From Microbacterium sp. zg-Y625 (GTDB lineage: Bacteria > Actinomycetota > Actinomycetes > Actinomycetales > Microbacteriaceae): a stretch of 64,000 nt of DNA. Both the position numbers and the translations under genes were made by a program. Location: NCBI RefSeq assembly GCF_030246925.1, contig NZ_CP126740.1:1240001-1304000 (forward strand). Direction: 5' to 3'. The notes below the pieces were generated by a model. It worked only from the letters and a program-made list of their open reading frames with translations, searched no databases and was not told the DNA's origin. Positions 9,628 through 20,159 of this stretch are shown one piece after another; positions within the stretch are counted from its first letter, which is position 1, and every line of letters starts with the position of its first letter.

Positions 9628-11046
9628 ATGTCGGATGTGCTCATCGACCGTCCCGAGCTTGATTCGCTGGGGGTGTACGAGTTCGGCTGGCACGATCCCG
9701 ATGCCGCCGGCGCCACCGCGAAGCGAGGCCTCAGCGAGGCCGTCGTCCGCGATATCTCGGCCCTCAAGGCCGAGCCCGAGTGGATGCTCAAGACCCGCCT
9801 GAAGGCGTTGCAGCTGTTCGACCGCAAGCCGATGCCCACCTGGGGCGCCGACCTCAGCGACATCGACTTCGACAACATCAAGTACTTCGTGCGCTCCACC
9901 GAGAAGCAGGCCCAGACCTGGGAGGACCTTCCGGAGGACATCAAGAACACGTACGAGCGGCTCGGCATCCCCGAGGCGGAGCGTGCGCGCCTGGTCTCCG
10001 GCGTCGCCGCCCAGTACGAGTCCGAGGTCGTCTACCACCAGATCCAGAAGGAGCTGGAGGACCAGGGCGTCATCTTCATGGACACCGACACGGCCCTGCG
10101 TGAGCACCCCGAGTTCTTCGAGGAGTACTTCGGCAGCGTCATCCCCTCCGGTGACAACAAGTTCGCCGCGCTCAACACCGCCGTCTGGTCCGGCGGCTCG
10201 TTCGTCTACGTCCCGAAGGGCGTGCACGTCGACATCCCGCTGCAGGCGTACTTCCGCATCAACACCGAGAACATGGGCCAGTTCGAGCGGACGCTGATCA
10301 TCGCAGACGAGGGCTCGTACGTGCACTACATCGAGGGCTGCACCGCGCCGATCTACCAGTCCGACTCGCTGCACTCCGCGGTCGTCGAGATCATCGTCAA
10401 GAAGAACGCGCGCGTCCGCTACACGACCATCCAGAACTGGTCGACCAACGTCTACAACCTCGTCACCAAGCGGGCCGTGGCCCACGAGGGCGCGACGATG
10501 GAGTGGGTCGACGGCAACATCGGCTCGAAGGTGACGATGAAGTACCCGTCGATCTTCCTGGTGGGCGAGCACGCCAAGGGCGAGACCCTGTCGGTCGCCT
10601 TCGCCGGTCCCGGTCAGCACCAGGACGCCGGCGCGAAGATGATCCACATGGCCCCGTACACGCAGTCGTCGATCATCTCGAAGTCGATCGCGCGCGGCGG
10701 CGGACGTGCCGGCTACCGCGGTGAGGTGCGAGTGGACGCCAACGCGCACCACTCCGCCAACACGGTGCGCTGCGACGCCCTGCTCGTCGACACCAAGTCC
10801 CGCTCCGACACGTACCCCGCGATCGACATCCGCGTGGACGACGTGCAGCTGGGTCACGAGGCGACCGTCTCGAAGGTCAGCGAAGAGCAGCTGTTCTATC
10901 TGCAGTCCCGCGGCATGCCCGAGGACGAGGCGATGGCGATGATCGTCCGCGGCTTCATCGAGCCCATCGCCCGCGAGCTGCCCATGGAATACGCCCTCGA
11001 GCTGAACAAGCTCATCGAGATGGGCATGGAAGGATCCGTCGGCTGA
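9628..11046 (+). CDS. sufB: Fe-S cluster assembly scaffold SufB
   Basis: Core scaffold of the SufBC(2)D complex, on which cytosolic Fe-S clusters are built. 472 residues, matching SufB. ATG 9628 is preceded by AGAGGAGG, which decides it over the in-frame ATG at 9583. The C-terminal half is strongly conserved, including the RYTTIQNWS segment and a Cys-containing NTVRCDALL segment. First gene of sufB-sufD-Rieske-sufC-sufT; its stop overlaps the sufD start. Confidence 0.97.
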   Translation: MSDVLIDRPELDSLGVYEFGWHDPDAAGATAKRGLSEAVVRDISALKAEPEWMLKTRLKALQLFDRKPMPTWGADLSDIDFDNIKYFVRSTEKQAQTWEDLPEDIKNTYERLGIPEAERARLVSGVAAQYESEVVYHQIQKELEDQGVIFMDTDTALREHPEFFEEYFGSVIPSGDNKFAALNTAVWSGGSFVYVPKGVHVDIPLQAYFRINTENMGQFERTLIIADEGSYVHYIEGCTAPIYQSDSLHSAVVEIIVKKNARVRYTTIQNWSTNVYNLVTKRAVAHEGATMEWVDGNIGSKVTMKYPSIFLVGEHAKGETLSVAFAGPGQHQDAGAKMIHMAPYTQSSIISKSIARGGGRAGYRGEVRVDANAHHSANTVRCDALLVDTKSRSDTYPAIDIRVDDVQLGHEATVSKVSEEQLFYLQSRGMPEDEAMAMIVRGFIEPIARELPMEYALELNKLIEMGMEGSVG

Positions 11047-12239
11047 TGACCACCGTCACCCAGGCCCCCGTCGCCGGCGCGGAGGGCCACATCGACCCTG
11101 CCGCCGCGTTCGTCCCGGTGCAGACGCGCTCCGAGCGTCCCACCTCGTTCGACCCCGCCGACTTCGGCGCCCCCACCGGCCGTGAGGTCAACTGGAAGCA
11201 CACCCCGATCGCCCGCCTCGGCGCGGTGCTGGTCGACGAGGACACCAGCGCCTCCGAGGCCGTCGAGTACCGCCTCGACGTGCCCGAGACCCTGCGCGTC
11301 GCGTCGGTCGGCCACGAGGCCGCCGTGCGCGGCGAGGTGTTCCGCCCCGAGGACGTCGCCGCCGCCATCGCCTGGAAGCAGAGCCCCGACGCGCTGCACC
11401 TGCGCATTCCGGCGAACGAGGAGCACGAAGGCCTGCTGCGCGTGGACCTCGTGGGCCGCGACGCGCGTGCCCACGGCAACGCCCACATCATCGTCGAGGC
11501 CATGCCGAACTCGGCCGCCACGGTGCTGCTGTACCACTCCGGTTCCGCGCAGTACGCGCAGAACGTCGAGATCATCGTGCGCGACGGCGCCCGGCTGAAC
11601 CTCGTGACGGTGCAGCGCTGGGACGACGACGCGGTGCACGTGGCATCCCACCAGGCGCGGGTGGACCGCGACGCGACCCTCACCCACGTCGTGATCAGCC
11701 TGGGCGGCGGCGTCGTGCGTGTGAACCCCTCGGTCGAGCTCGCCGGAGCAGGCTCGGAATGCAAGCTCTACGGCGTCTCGTTCTCGGACGCCGGGCAGCA
11801 CCTCGAGAGCCAGGTGTACATGCACCACAAGGGTCCGCACACGAAGGGCGACGTGCTCTACAAGGGCGCGCTGCAGGGCGAGAGTGCACGCAGCGTCTGG
11901 ATCGGCGACGTGCTCATCGGGGCGGATGCCAGCGGCACCGACTCGTACGAGGCCAACCGCAACCTGGTGCTCACCGACGGCGCCCGCGCCGAGTCCATTC
12001 CGAACCTCGAGATCGAGACGGGGGACATCCAGGGCGCCGGCCACGCCAGCGCCACCGGTCGCTTCGACGACGAGCAGCTGTTCTACCTGCAGGCCCGTGG
12101 CATCGACGAGGCCGAAGCGCGGCGCCTGGTCGTGGTGGGGTTCCTCGGCGAGATCGTGCAGAAGACCGGCATCCCCTCGCTCGAGGAGGAGCTCACCGCG
12201 GCGATCCTCGCCGAGCTCGACGCAGGGGTGCAGGAATGA
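11046..12239 (+). CDS. sufD: Fe-S cluster assembly protein SufD
   Basis: Partner of SufB in the SufBC(2)D scaffold complex. 397 residues. The shared SufB/SufD beta-helix core and the DEQLFYLQARGI element near the C-terminus are visible; the same element occurs in SufB. ATG 11046 overlaps the sufB stop (ATGA), implying coupled synthesis of the two paralogous subunits. Its own stop overlaps the next start in the same way. Confidence 0.96.
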   Translation: MTTVTQAPVAGAEGHIDPAAAFVPVQTRSERPTSFDPADFGAPTGREVNWKHTPIARLGAVLVDEDTSASEAVEYRLDVPETLRVASVGHEAAVRGEVFRPEDVAAAIAWKQSPDALHLRIPANEEHEGLLRVDLVGRDARAHGNAHIIVEAMPNSAATVLLYHSGSAQYAQNVEIIVRDGARLNLVTVQRWDDDAVHVASHQARVDRDATLTHVVISLGGGVVRVNPSVELAGAGSECKLYGVSFSDAGQHLESQVYMHHKGPHTKGDVLYKGALQGESARSVWIGDVLIGADASGTDSYEANRNLVLTDGARAESIPNLEIETGDIQGAGHASATGRFDDEQLFYLQARGIDEAEARRLVVVGFLGEIVQKTGIPSLEEELTAAILAELDAGVQE

Positions 12240-12562
12240 CCGCCACCCGCGTCTGCGCGCTGAGCGAGCTCGAGCAGGACACCGCCCGCCGGGTCGAGGT
12301 CGACGGCGTGCCGATCGCCCTCGTTCTGGACTCCAACGGTGAGGTGCACGCCATCGGCGACACCTGCACGCACGGCGACATCTCGCTGTCCGAGGGATTC
12401 GTCGAGGGGGAGACCCTGGAGTGCTGGGCCCACGGCTCGGCGTTCTCGCTGCTCACCGGCCGTCCCCTGAACCTCCCCGCTTACGAGCCCGTCCCCGTCT
12501 ATGTCGTCCAGATCGACGGCGACGACGTGCTCATCGACCCGAACCTGAAGAAGGAAGTCTGA
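12236..12562 (+). CDS. Rieske [2Fe-2S] ferredoxin of the suf operon
   Basis: A 108-residue non-heme-dioxygenase-type ferredoxin. The two cluster ligand pairs are present as CTHGD (residues 43-47) and CWAHG (about 62-66), so the [2Fe-2S] site looks intact. ATG 12236 overlaps the sufD stop. A Rieske protein inside suf operons is usual in actinobacteria. It probably supplies electrons during cluster assembly, but that role is inferred from position. Confidence 0.92.
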   Translation: MTATRVCALSELEQDTARRVEVDGVPIALVLDSNGEVHAIGDTCTHGDISLSEGFVEGETLECWAHGSAFSLLTGRPLNLPAYEPVPVYVVQIDGDDVLIDPNLKKEV

Positions 12563-12563
12563 C

Positions 12564-13334
<771 letters not shown>

Positions 13335-13343
13335 GATCGCGTC

Positions 13344-13673
13344 ATGACCGCGACGCTCACCACCGACAAGTACGAAGAGGTCATCGAGGCCCTCAAGGAC
13401 GTCATGGACCCCGAGCTCGGGATCAACGTCGTCGACCTCGGCCTCATCTACGACCTCGCGTGGGACGACGAGAACGACGCTCTCGTGATCCACATGACGC
13501 TCACCTCGGCCGGCTGCCCGCTCACCGACGTGCTGGAAGAGCAGACCGCACAGGCTCTGGACCAGGTCGTCGAGCGGTTCCGCATCAACTGGGTGTGGAT
13601 GCCGCCGTGGGGCCCCGAGCGCATCACCGATGACGGGCGCGACATGATGCGCGCCCTCGGCTTCGCCATCTGA
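13344..13673 (+). CDS. sufT: Metal-sulfur cluster assembly factor (DUF59/SufT-like)
   Basis: 109-residue MIP18/DUF59-type protein, widely found at the end of actinobacterial suf operons and implicated in Fe-S maturation of target proteins. The DPELGINVVDLGLIYD segment and the conserved Cys in TSAGCPLTD are both present. Ten bases separate it from sufC. The cysteine desulfurase SufS and sulfur carrier SufU that often accompany it are not in this window. A strong terminator follows at once. Confidence 0.9.
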   Translation: MTATLTTDKYEEVIEALKDVMDPELGINVVDLGLIYDLAWDDENDALVIHMTLTSAGCPLTDVLEEQTAQALDQVVERFRINWVWMPPWGPERITDDGRDMMRALGFAI

Positions 13674-13679
13674 CGTGAG

Positions 13680-13714
13680 AAGGCCCAACGCCCTGACCGG
13701 GCGTTGGGCCTTCT
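13680..13714 (+). terminator. Intrinsic terminator of the suf operon
   Basis: A perfect 14-base stem (arms 13680-13693 and 13699-13712) with a five-base loop, six bases after the sufT stop. The 3' arm ends TT and is followed by CT, so the U-run is short, but the stem is among the strongest in the window. Confidence 0.85.
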
Positions 13715-13774
13715 GCATGGCGCCCCGAGTCGCCGCGCGCCGTCGTCCGGCGGGCGTCGTGCCAAGCTGGAACC

Positions 13775-14935
13775 GTGACACCCACCCCCCTGCGCGCCGT
13801 GCCGCTGGACGAGCTGCGCCGTCGCAGCAGCACCAAGTGGCGGACCTACCCCGACGACGTGCTGCCGCTGTTCGTCGCCGAGCTGGACTTCCCGCTCGCC
13901 GAACCCATCACCGAGGTGCTGGCGCGGGCCGTCGCCCGCGGCGACACCGGCTACACGCCTCCCGACCCCGGCATCCGCGACGCCTTCGCCGCCTACGCCC
14001 GGCGCCGGTGGGAGTGGGCGGTGGCGCCGGAGCGCGTGAGGTCCACCGGAGACGTCATCATGGGGGTCGTGGAGCTGCTGCGCCGGGTCATCCGCCCCGG
14101 CGACGGCGTGGTCATCACCCCGCCGGTGTATCCGCCCTTCACAGATGCCATCGAGGAGGCCGGCGGCGTCGTCGTGCGCGTGCCGCTCGCCGAGACCGGC
14201 GAAGGATGGCGCCTCGACCTCGAGGGCATCGAGGCAGCGTTCGCCGCGGGCGCGCGCGCGATGCTGCTGTGCAGCCCGCACAACCCGACGGGGACGGTGC
14301 ACTCGCGGCAGACCCTTGCCGCGCTGGCCGAGATCGCCGACCGGCACGCGGTGACGGTCATCAGCGACGAGATCCACGCCCCGCTGACCCAGCCCGACGT
14401 CACCTTCACGCCCTATCTGGCGGCGTCCCCGCTCGCTGCGGAGCACGCCTTCGCGGTGACCAGTGCCAGCAAGACCTACAACCTCGCCGGTCTGAAGTGC
14501 GCGGTCATGGTGGCCGGCTCCGACGCCACGGCCGCGATGCTGACGGCGCTTCCCGCCGAGGTCGAGTGGCGCACCGGGCTGTTCGGCGCGCTCGCCAACA
14601 TCGCCGCGTTCTCGCCGGAGAGCGACCCCTGGCGGGATTCGCTGCTCGCCGCCCTCGATGTCAACCGGCGCCTGCTGGCGGAGCTGCTCGCAACCCACCT
14701 GCCGTCGGCGCGCTACCGCATCCCGGAGGCCGGATTCCTCGCGTGGGTCGATCTCACCGCTCTCGGCTGGGGGGACAACCCCGCCGCGAAGATCCTGCGC
14801 GAGGCGAAGGTCGCCCTCAACCAGGGTCCGGCGTTCGGCGCGCAGGGCGCCGGCCATGTGCGCATCAACCTGGGCTGTGCGCCGGAGGTGCTGCAGGAGG
14901 CCGTCGAGCGCATCGGCGCGCTGTCCCGCGCATGA
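13775..14935 (+). CDS. PLP-dependent aminotransferase / C-S lyase, MalY/PatB family
   Basis: Fold-type I PLP enzyme of 386 residues. The family usually cleaves cystathionine or other cysteine S-conjugates; some members act as aminotransferases. Seen: VAELDFPLAEP at the N-terminus, the NPTGTVHS segment, SDEIHAPL, and the PLP lysine in TSASKTYNLAGLK. The GTG start at 13775 lies six bases after CAAGCT, a weak leaderless-type -10. It overlaps the next gene by 4 bases. Position just after suf suggests sulfur metabolism, but the substrate cannot be read from sequence. Confidence 0.85.
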   Translation: MTPTPLRAVPLDELRRRSSTKWRTYPDDVLPLFVAELDFPLAEPITEVLARAVARGDTGYTPPDPGIRDAFAAYARRRWEWAVAPERVRSTGDVIMGVVELLRRVIRPGDGVVITPPVYPPFTDAIEEAGGVVVRVPLAETGEGWRLDLEGIEAAFAAGARAMLLCSPHNPTGTVHSRQTLAALAEIADRHAVTVISDEIHAPLTQPDVTFTPYLAASPLAAEHAFAVTSASKTYNLAGLKCAVMVAGSDATAAMLTALPAEVEWRTGLFGALANIAAFSPESDPWRDSLLAALDVNRRLLAELLATHLPSARYRIPEAGFLAWVDLTALGWGDNPAAKILREAKVALNQGPAFGAQGAGHVRINLGCAPEVLQEAVERIGALSRA

Positions 14936-16293
14936 GCACCGAGGTCACGCCCGGCATCTGGTCGCCGCGGTTCGTCTGGGTGACCGCCGGCGCCGTCGCC
15001 ATGATCCTCCTCGCGGCCACGCAGGCGCTGGCGGTCACCACCGTCATGCCCGTGGTCAGCGCCGACCTCGACGGGGAGGCGCTGTATGCGGCGGCGTTCT
15101 CCGCGACCGTCGCGACGAGTGTCATCGGCATGGTGGTCGCGGGTGCCTGGTGCGATCGCTCGAACCCGCTGGGACCGCTGACCGCCTCCGTCGTGCTGTT
15201 CGCCGCCGGGCTGGTGGCGGCCGGCGTCGCCCCCACCATGGAGGTGCTCGTCGCGGGCCGTCTGCTGCAGGGACTCGGCACCGGTGGCCAGACGGTGGCC
15301 CTGTACGTCGTCGTGGCCCGCGTCTTTCCCGGGCACCTGCACGGGCGCGTGTTCGCGGCGTTCTCGGCCGCCTGGGTCGTGCCGTCGCTGGTCGGCCCGG
15401 TTCTCGCGGGCGCGGTGGCCGAGTTCCTCCACTGGCGGTGGGTCTTCCTCGGGGTCGCTGTGCTCACCGTCGTCGCGTTCGTCCTCGTCTGGGCGCGCCT
15501 GCGCGGCGCCGATCTCGGCACCGCGCACCCCGACCGCACGCCGCTGGGTGCCCGCCTGCTCTTCGCCGTGCTCGTCGCGGCCGGCGCCCTCGCGCTGAGC
15601 CTCGCCGGCGGCGCCGACGGTTGGATGCCGGTGGTCGTGCTGGCCGCCGTCGTCGTCATCGCCGTGACCGTGCGTCCGCTCCTGCCGCGGGGGACGCTCC
15701 GCGCGGCACGCGGCCTGCCGAGCGTCGTGCTCATGCGCGGCGTCATCGCCGGCGCCCTCTTCGGCGCAGAGGTCTATGTGCCCAAGCTCCTCATCGACGA
15801 GTACGGGTTCTCACCGGTGTGGGCGGGGCTCGGCCTCACCGTCGCCGCCATCATGTGGGCGCTGGGCGCGTGGGTGCAGGGTCGCTGGGGCGACCGGCTC
15901 GGCAACGCCCGCGTCACCCTCATCGGCACGGCGCTGCTGACCACCGCGATCGCCGTGGCCCTGCTGACGTCCCTGTGGCACCTGCATCCCGCGCTGCTGG
16001 TCGCCGGCTGGTCGCTGGCCGGTGCCGGGATGGGGCTGATGTACCCGCGTCTGACCGTGCTGACATTGGCGTACTCGACGCCGCAGAACCAGGGGTTCAA
16101 TTCCTCGGCGCTGTCGATCTCCGATGCCGTGGGCTCCGCCGTCGTCATCGCCACGATGGGTCTGGTGTTCCTCGCGTTCGCCGCGACAGGAGCCGGGTTC
16201 GTCGCGGTCTTCGCGCTCGGCACGGCCGCGGCGCTGTTCACGCTTGTTCCCGGGCTGCGGCTCGGGCACGCTCAGGAGCAGCGCGCGGGCTGA
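14932..16293 (+). CDS. Major facilitator superfamily transporter
   Basis: A 453-residue integral membrane protein with about 12-14 hydrophobic segments. The N-terminal half resembles drug/metabolite antiporters (GRLLQGLGTGGQ motif near residue 105, then the short loop before VFPGHLHGRVF). ATG 14932 overlaps the stop of the PLP enzyme, so the two are probably made together, which could mean export of the enzyme's substrate or product. The specific cargo is unknown. It converges on the siderophore operon with no clear terminator between. Confidence 0.85.
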   Translation: MSTEVTPGIWSPRFVWVTAGAVAMILLAATQALAVTTVMPVVSADLDGEALYAAAFSATVATSVIGMVVAGAWCDRSNPLGPLTASVVLFAAGLVAAGVAPTMEVLVAGRLLQGLGTGGQTVALYVVVARVFPGHLHGRVFAAFSAAWVVPSLVGPVLAGAVAEFLHWRWVFLGVAVLTVVAFVLVWARLRGADLGTAHPDRTPLGARLLFAVLVAAGALALSLAGGADGWMPVVVLAAVVVIAVTVRPLLPRGTLRAARGLPSVVLMRGVIAGALFGAEVYVPKLLIDEYGFSPVWAGLGLTVAAIMWALGAWVQGRWGDRLGNARVTLIGTALLTTAIAVALLTSLWHLHPALLVAGWSLAGAGMGLMYPRLTVLTLAYSTPQNQGFNSSALSISDAVGSAVVIATMGLVFLAFAATGAGFVAVFALGTAAALFTLVPGLRLGHAQEQRAG

Positions 16294-16309
16294 TCGGCCC
16301 GGAGCGGTG

Positions 16310-17215
16310 TCAGTTCTCGGCTCTGCCCAGTCGCCAGTAGCCCATGAACGCGACCGCGCGGCGGTCCACGCCGTGCTCGGAGACCAGGCAGCGTCGCAGC
16401 GCCTTGATGGCACCGGACTCGCCGGCAAGCCATGCGTAAAGGGGCGCGCTCTTCAGTGCGGCGCCTCCCTTCGCGGTGCGGGGCACCTCCCAGAGGATGT
16501 CCTTGTCGACGTCGATCTCCTCCACCAGTGACCCGCGTCCTGCGGGAGCGAGGTGAACGGCGGCGTCGGTGACCGAGGGCAGCAGGTGCTCGTGACGCTC
16601 GGCCGAGCGGGCGCGCACGCGGTACTCGAAGCCGGCGTGCCGGGGGAGGTAGGCGGTGTCGCCCGGGTGGGGAACCTCGAGCACGACCACGCCCTTCGCG
16701 TCCGGAGGCAGCTGCTCGAGGATGACGGCGAGGGCGGGCGCTGCGGTCTCGTCGCCGGCCAGCAGCACCCGTTCGGCGCGGGCAGGCGGAACGAAATCGA
16801 TGCCGTAGCTGACGCCCGTGTGGGCGGTGGTGGGGGCGAAGATGAGCACCTCATCGCCGATGGCGGCCCCGGCGATCCAGGCGGATGCCGGACCGAGCAC
16901 GTCGTGGGCGACCATGTCGATGTCGACCTCGCGGTGCGCCCGGCGGACGGCCCGGGTCGTGTAGGTGCGGAAGGGGAGGCGGGCATCCTCGGGCAGGTCC
17001 CGCCACCGCAGATACCAGTCGTCGCCCGTGGGCATGGCGTCGAGCCCGAGCGTTGCGGTGGGGAAGACGAGCTTGACCCGCTGGTCGAGGCCGGGGTCGC
17101 CGTACTCGTCCAGGTCATCGCCGGTGAAGGTGAACCGCCGGAAGCTGGGGGTCAGGTCGGTGATCGCCTTGACCCGGGCGCGGAAGAAGCGTGACGTGCT
17201 AGCGGGCGGGGCCAT
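16310..17215 (-). CDS. Siderophore-interacting FAD-binding reductase (SIP family)
   Basis: Reduces ferric siderophore in the cytosol to release iron. 301 residues. Seen: the flavin-binding RTYTTR motif near residue 80, the LLAGDETAAPAL nucleotide-binding loop near 150, and the C-terminal tail ending FMGYWRLGRAEN, typical of the ViuB/SIP group. The ATG at 17215 lies inside the end of the ATPase gene (17-base overlap). Last gene of the siderophore uptake operon, which supports the role. Confidence 0.93.
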   Translation of the reverse strand: MAPPASTSRFFRARVKAITDLTPSFRRFTFTGDDLDEYGDPGLDQRVKLVFPTATLGLDAMPTGDDWYLRWRDLPEDARLPFRTYTTRAVRRAHREVDIDMVAHDVLGPASAWIAGAAIGDEVLIFAPTTAHTGVSYGIDFVPPARAERVLLAGDETAAPALAVILEQLPPDAKGVVVLEVPHPGDTAYLPRHAGFEYRVRARSAERHEHLLPSVTDAAVHLAPAGRGSLVEEIDVDKDILWEVPRTAKGGAALKSAPLYAWLAGESGAIKALRRCLVSEHGVDRRAVAFMGYWRLGRAEN

Positions 17216-18056
17216 CGGAGTCTCCGGTCGTGGGGGAGGAAGCGGATGTCGCGACGCCGCGCACATGGTGCCGGCCGCGGGGGAGCACGATGGGCGTACC
17301 CGACACCGGGTCGGGCACGACCAGGCAGTCGAGGTCGAACACCTCGCGGATGAGCGCATCGGTGATGACCTCCGACGGGGGGCCCGAGGCCACCACGCGT
17401 CCTGAGCGCAGGGCGAAGACGTGATCGGCATAGCGCGCGGCCAGGTTGATGTCGTGGAGGACCATGACGATCGTGGTGCCCCGCGCCTGGTTCAGGTCGG
17501 TGAGCAGGTCGAGGACTTCGATCTGGTGCGCCACGTCGAGGAACGTCGTCGGCTCGTCCAGCAGCAGCACGTCGGTCTCCTGCGCGAGCGCCATGGCGAT
17601 CCAGACGCGCTGTCGCTGCCCCCCGGAGAGCTCGTCCACCGCGCGGTCGGCCAGTTCGGTGGTGCCCGTGTCGTGCAGTGCCTGCGCGACGACGGCATAG
17701 TCCCGTTCGCTCCACCGCGCGAGCATCTTCTGGTGCGGGTGGCGACCGCGCCCGACGAGATCGGATACCGCGATGCCCTCGGGCGCCACGGGACTCTGCG
17801 GGAGCAGCCCGAGCGTGCGTGCGACCTCCTTCGTCGGACGACTGCGCAGCGAGCGGCCGTCGAGCAGCACGTCCCCCGACTGCGGGGCGATGAGCCGGGC
17901 GAGCGCGCGCAGCAGCGTCGATTTGCCGCAGCCGTTCGCCCCGACGATGGCGGTGATGCGCCCGGGCGGCACCTCGAGATCGAGTCCCTCGATCACGGTG
18001 CGATCGCCGTAGCCGAGGGTGAGCGACTCGGCGGTGAGAGTGTGGGCGATGCTCAC
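17199..18056 (-). CDS. Ferric siderophore ABC transporter, ATP-binding protein
   Basis: FecE/FhuC-type ATPase of 285 residues that powers siderophore import. Walker A GANGCGKST at 39-47, signature LSGGQRQRVWIAMAL near 150, Walker B DVLLLDEPTTFLD. The C-terminal tail after about 255 is a variable Ser/His-rich extension. It overlaps the upstream permease by 4 bases and the downstream reductase by 17, so all five genes look like one transcript. Confidence 0.95.
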   Translation of the reverse strand: MSIAHTLTAESLTLGYGDRTVIEGLDLEVPPGRITAIVGANGCGKSTLLRALARLIAPQSGDVLLDGRSLRSRPTKEVARTLGLLPQSPVAPEGIAVSDLVGRGRHPHQKMLARWSERDYAVVAQALHDTGTTELADRAVDELSGGQRQRVWIAMALAQETDVLLLDEPTTFLDVAHQIEVLDLLTDLNQARGTTIVMVLHDINLAARYADHVFALRSGRVVASGPPSEVITDALIREVFDLDCLVVPDPVSGTPIVLPRGRHHVRGVATSASSPTTGDSDGPAR

Positions 18057-19111
18057 AGCGAGCCTCCCGAGCGGTTGGTCCTGATGAGGAGGTAGATGAG
18101 GTAGGGGGCGCCGAGGACGCCGGTGATGACCCCCACCGGGTAGCGGTTGTCGAACGCGAACTGCCCGACGAGGTCGGCGACGAGCACGAGCAGCGCGCCG
18201 ATCAGAGCGGCGGGCACGAGGAGGGATCCGCCTGCTCCCACCAGGCGGGCGGCGATGGGCCCGGCCATGAACGCCACGAACGCGATGGGCCCGGCGGCGG
18301 CCGTGGCGAAGGCGAGCAGCACGACGGCGCCGACGATCAGAGCGATGCGGGTGCGCCCGACGGGCACCCCCAGAGCCGCGGCGGTGTCGTCACCCAGCCG
18401 CAGGGCACCCAGGTTGCGTGCCTGAGAGAGCATGATCGGCACCACCACGGCGCAGGCCGCGGCGAGGGGCAGCACCGTCGCCCACGTCGCCCCGTTGAGA
18501 CTCCCCGTCAGCCACTGCATGGCGGTCTGCAGATCCCACGCCGCCGCCCGCGACAGCACATATGTCACGACGCTGTCGAGCATCGCCGCCACTCCGATGC
18601 CGATGAGGATCAGCCGGGTGCCGGCGAAACCGCCCCGGTTCGACAGCAGATAGATCGCGGCGGCGGTGACCAGCGCGCCGCCGAGGGCCAGCAGCGACAC
18701 GGCGGTCCCGTTCAGCGACAGCACGATGATGCCCACGACGGCGGCGGCGCTCGCGCCGGACGTGATGCCGATGATGTCGGGCGATGCGAGGGGGTTTCGC
18801 AGCATCGTCTGGAACGTGACGCCCGCGAGGCCGAAGGCGAGGCCTGCGACGAGTCCCAGCGTGGCGCGGGGCAGCCGCAGCTCGCCGACGGTGAACGACG
18901 CGCCCGGTACGGTCTCGCCGGCGATGACGCGCAGCACGTCGAGGGGCGGGTAGAACGTCCTGCCGACCATCAGGCTGAGGGCGTACACGGCGACGACGGC
19001 CAGCGCCAGCGCGATGGTGAGCAGCGCTCGCCGCCGCTGCCGCGCACGGCGGCCGGCGGCGACGTCACGGTTCGGCGCGGCCGCGCGGGGGGAGGTCTGC
19101 GTGGTGCTCAC
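18053..19111 (-). CDS. Ferric siderophore ABC transporter, FecCD permease (second)
   Basis: Membrane subunit of 352 residues with about nine to ten hydrophobic helices. FecCD hallmarks are present: LRLPRATLGLVAGLAFGLAGVTFQTMLRNPLASPDIIG, split here across the first 100 residues, and GPIAFVAFMAGPIAARL near 275. It starts with GTG at 19111, overlapping the stop of the first permease (GTGA). It pairs with that permease to form the translocation channel. Confidence 0.94.
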   Translation of the reverse strand: MSTTQTSPRAAAPNRDVAAGRRARQRRRALLTIALALAVVAVYALSLMVGRTFYPPLDVLRVIAGETVPGASFTVGELRLPRATLGLVAGLAFGLAGVTFQTMLRNPLASPDIIGITSGASAAAVVGIIVLSLNGTAVSLLALGGALVTAAAIYLLSNRGGFAGTRLILIGIGVAAMLDSVVTYVLSRAAAWDLQTAMQWLTGSLNGATWATVLPLAAACAVVVPIMLSQARNLGALRLGDDTAAALGVPVGRTRIALIVGAVVLLAFATAAAGPIAFVAFMAGPIAARLVGAGGSLLVPAALIGALLVLVADLVGQFAFDNRYPVGVITGVLGAPYLIYLLIRTNRSGGSL

Positions 19112-20154
19112 AGCTCCCTCACCCGCTGTCGTCGCACGATCCAGATGAAGACGGGAGCACCGATGACGGCAGTGAGGATGCCGACCTCGAGCTCGGCCGG
19201 CCGCGCGATGACGCGCCCGACGACATCGGCGGCCACCAGCAGCGCCGCCCCGGCGAGGGCAGAGATCGGCAGCAGCCACCGGTGGTCGGTGCCCACCAGC
19301 AGGCGGCAGAGGTGGGGGATCACCAGTCCGACGAACGCGATGGGACCCGCGATGGCCGTCGCCGCCCCGCAGAGCACGATGGCGCCGGCGGCCGCGATCA
19401 GCCTCGTGCGGGCCACGTTCTCGCCCAGGCCGGCGGCCAGGTCGTCGCCGAGTGCGAGCGAGTTCATGCCGCGGGCCGTGACCAGACACACGATGGCACC
19501 CAGGGCGAGCACCGGCGAGAGCGCGGCGATGCGGTCCCATGTGGCGCCTCCGACGCCTCCGATCTGCCAGAACCGGAAGGTCTCCATCACGTCGACGCGG
19601 GGGAGCAGCACGGCGCTCACCAGCGAGGTGAAGGCGGCGGAGGTCGCGGCGCCTGCCAAGGTCAGCTTGAGCGGTGTGGCGCCCCCGCGGCCGAGGGAGC
19701 CGACGGCGTAGACGAACACCGCCGCGCCCGCCGCCCCGGCGATGGCGACGGCCATGACGCTGTAGGGCGCGGAGAGCCCGAAGAAGGCGATGCCGATCAC
19801 CACCGCCAGGCTCGCGCCGCCCGAGACCCCGAGGATCCCGGGGTCGGCGAGCGGGTTGCGGGTCACGGCCTGCATCGTCGCGCCCGACATCGCCAGCGCC
19901 GCCCCGACGAGGAGCGCAAGGACGGTGCGGGGGATGCGGGCGGCGACCGCCGCCTGCGCGATGCCGTCGGTCTGCCCCGTCAGCCCCTGGAGGATCTCGG
20001 AGGGGGAGGCGTCGCGCACGCCGAACGCCACGGAGGTCATCGACAGCACCAGCAGCAGCGCCGCCCCGGCGCCCACCCACGCGAGGCGCACCCCTGCCGG
20101 ACGCCGCACGACGGCGGTGTCCGGCAGGGGTGCCTGCGTGCGGAGGGCGTCCAC
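19108..20154 (-). CDS. Ferric siderophore ABC transporter, FecCD permease (first)
   Basis: Membrane subunit of 348 residues. RIPRTVLALLVGAALAMSGATMQ and NPLADPGILG near 75-110 and AGPIAFVGLVIPHLCRL near 270 are the FecCD signatures. GTG 20154 lies 5 bases after the stop of the binding lipoprotein, without an obvious ribosome binding site of its own, so translation may depend on coupling. Forms a heterodimer with the next permease. Confidence 0.94.
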   Translation of the reverse strand: MDALRTQAPLPDTAVVRRPAGVRLAWVGAGAALLLVLSMTSVAFGVRDASPSEILQGLTGQTDGIAQAAVAARIPRTVLALLVGAALAMSGATMQAVTRNPLADPGILGVSGGASLAVVIGIAFFGLSAPYSVMAVAIAGAAGAAVFVYAVGSLGRGGATPLKLTLAGAATSAAFTSLVSAVLLPRVDVMETFRFWQIGGVGGATWDRIAALSPVLALGAIVCLVTARGMNSLALGDDLAAGLGENVARTRLIAAAGAIVLCGAATAIAGPIAFVGLVIPHLCRLLVGTDHRWLLPISALAGAALLVAADVVGRVIARPAELEVGILTAVIGAPVFIWIVRRQRVREL

Positions 20155-20159
20155 GCTCG

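Noticed and set aside
13775..16293. PLP enzyme plus MFS exporter as a biosynthetic gene cluster
   Set aside because: Only two coupled genes, no further biosynthetic enzymes nearby; likely metabolite cleavage and export.
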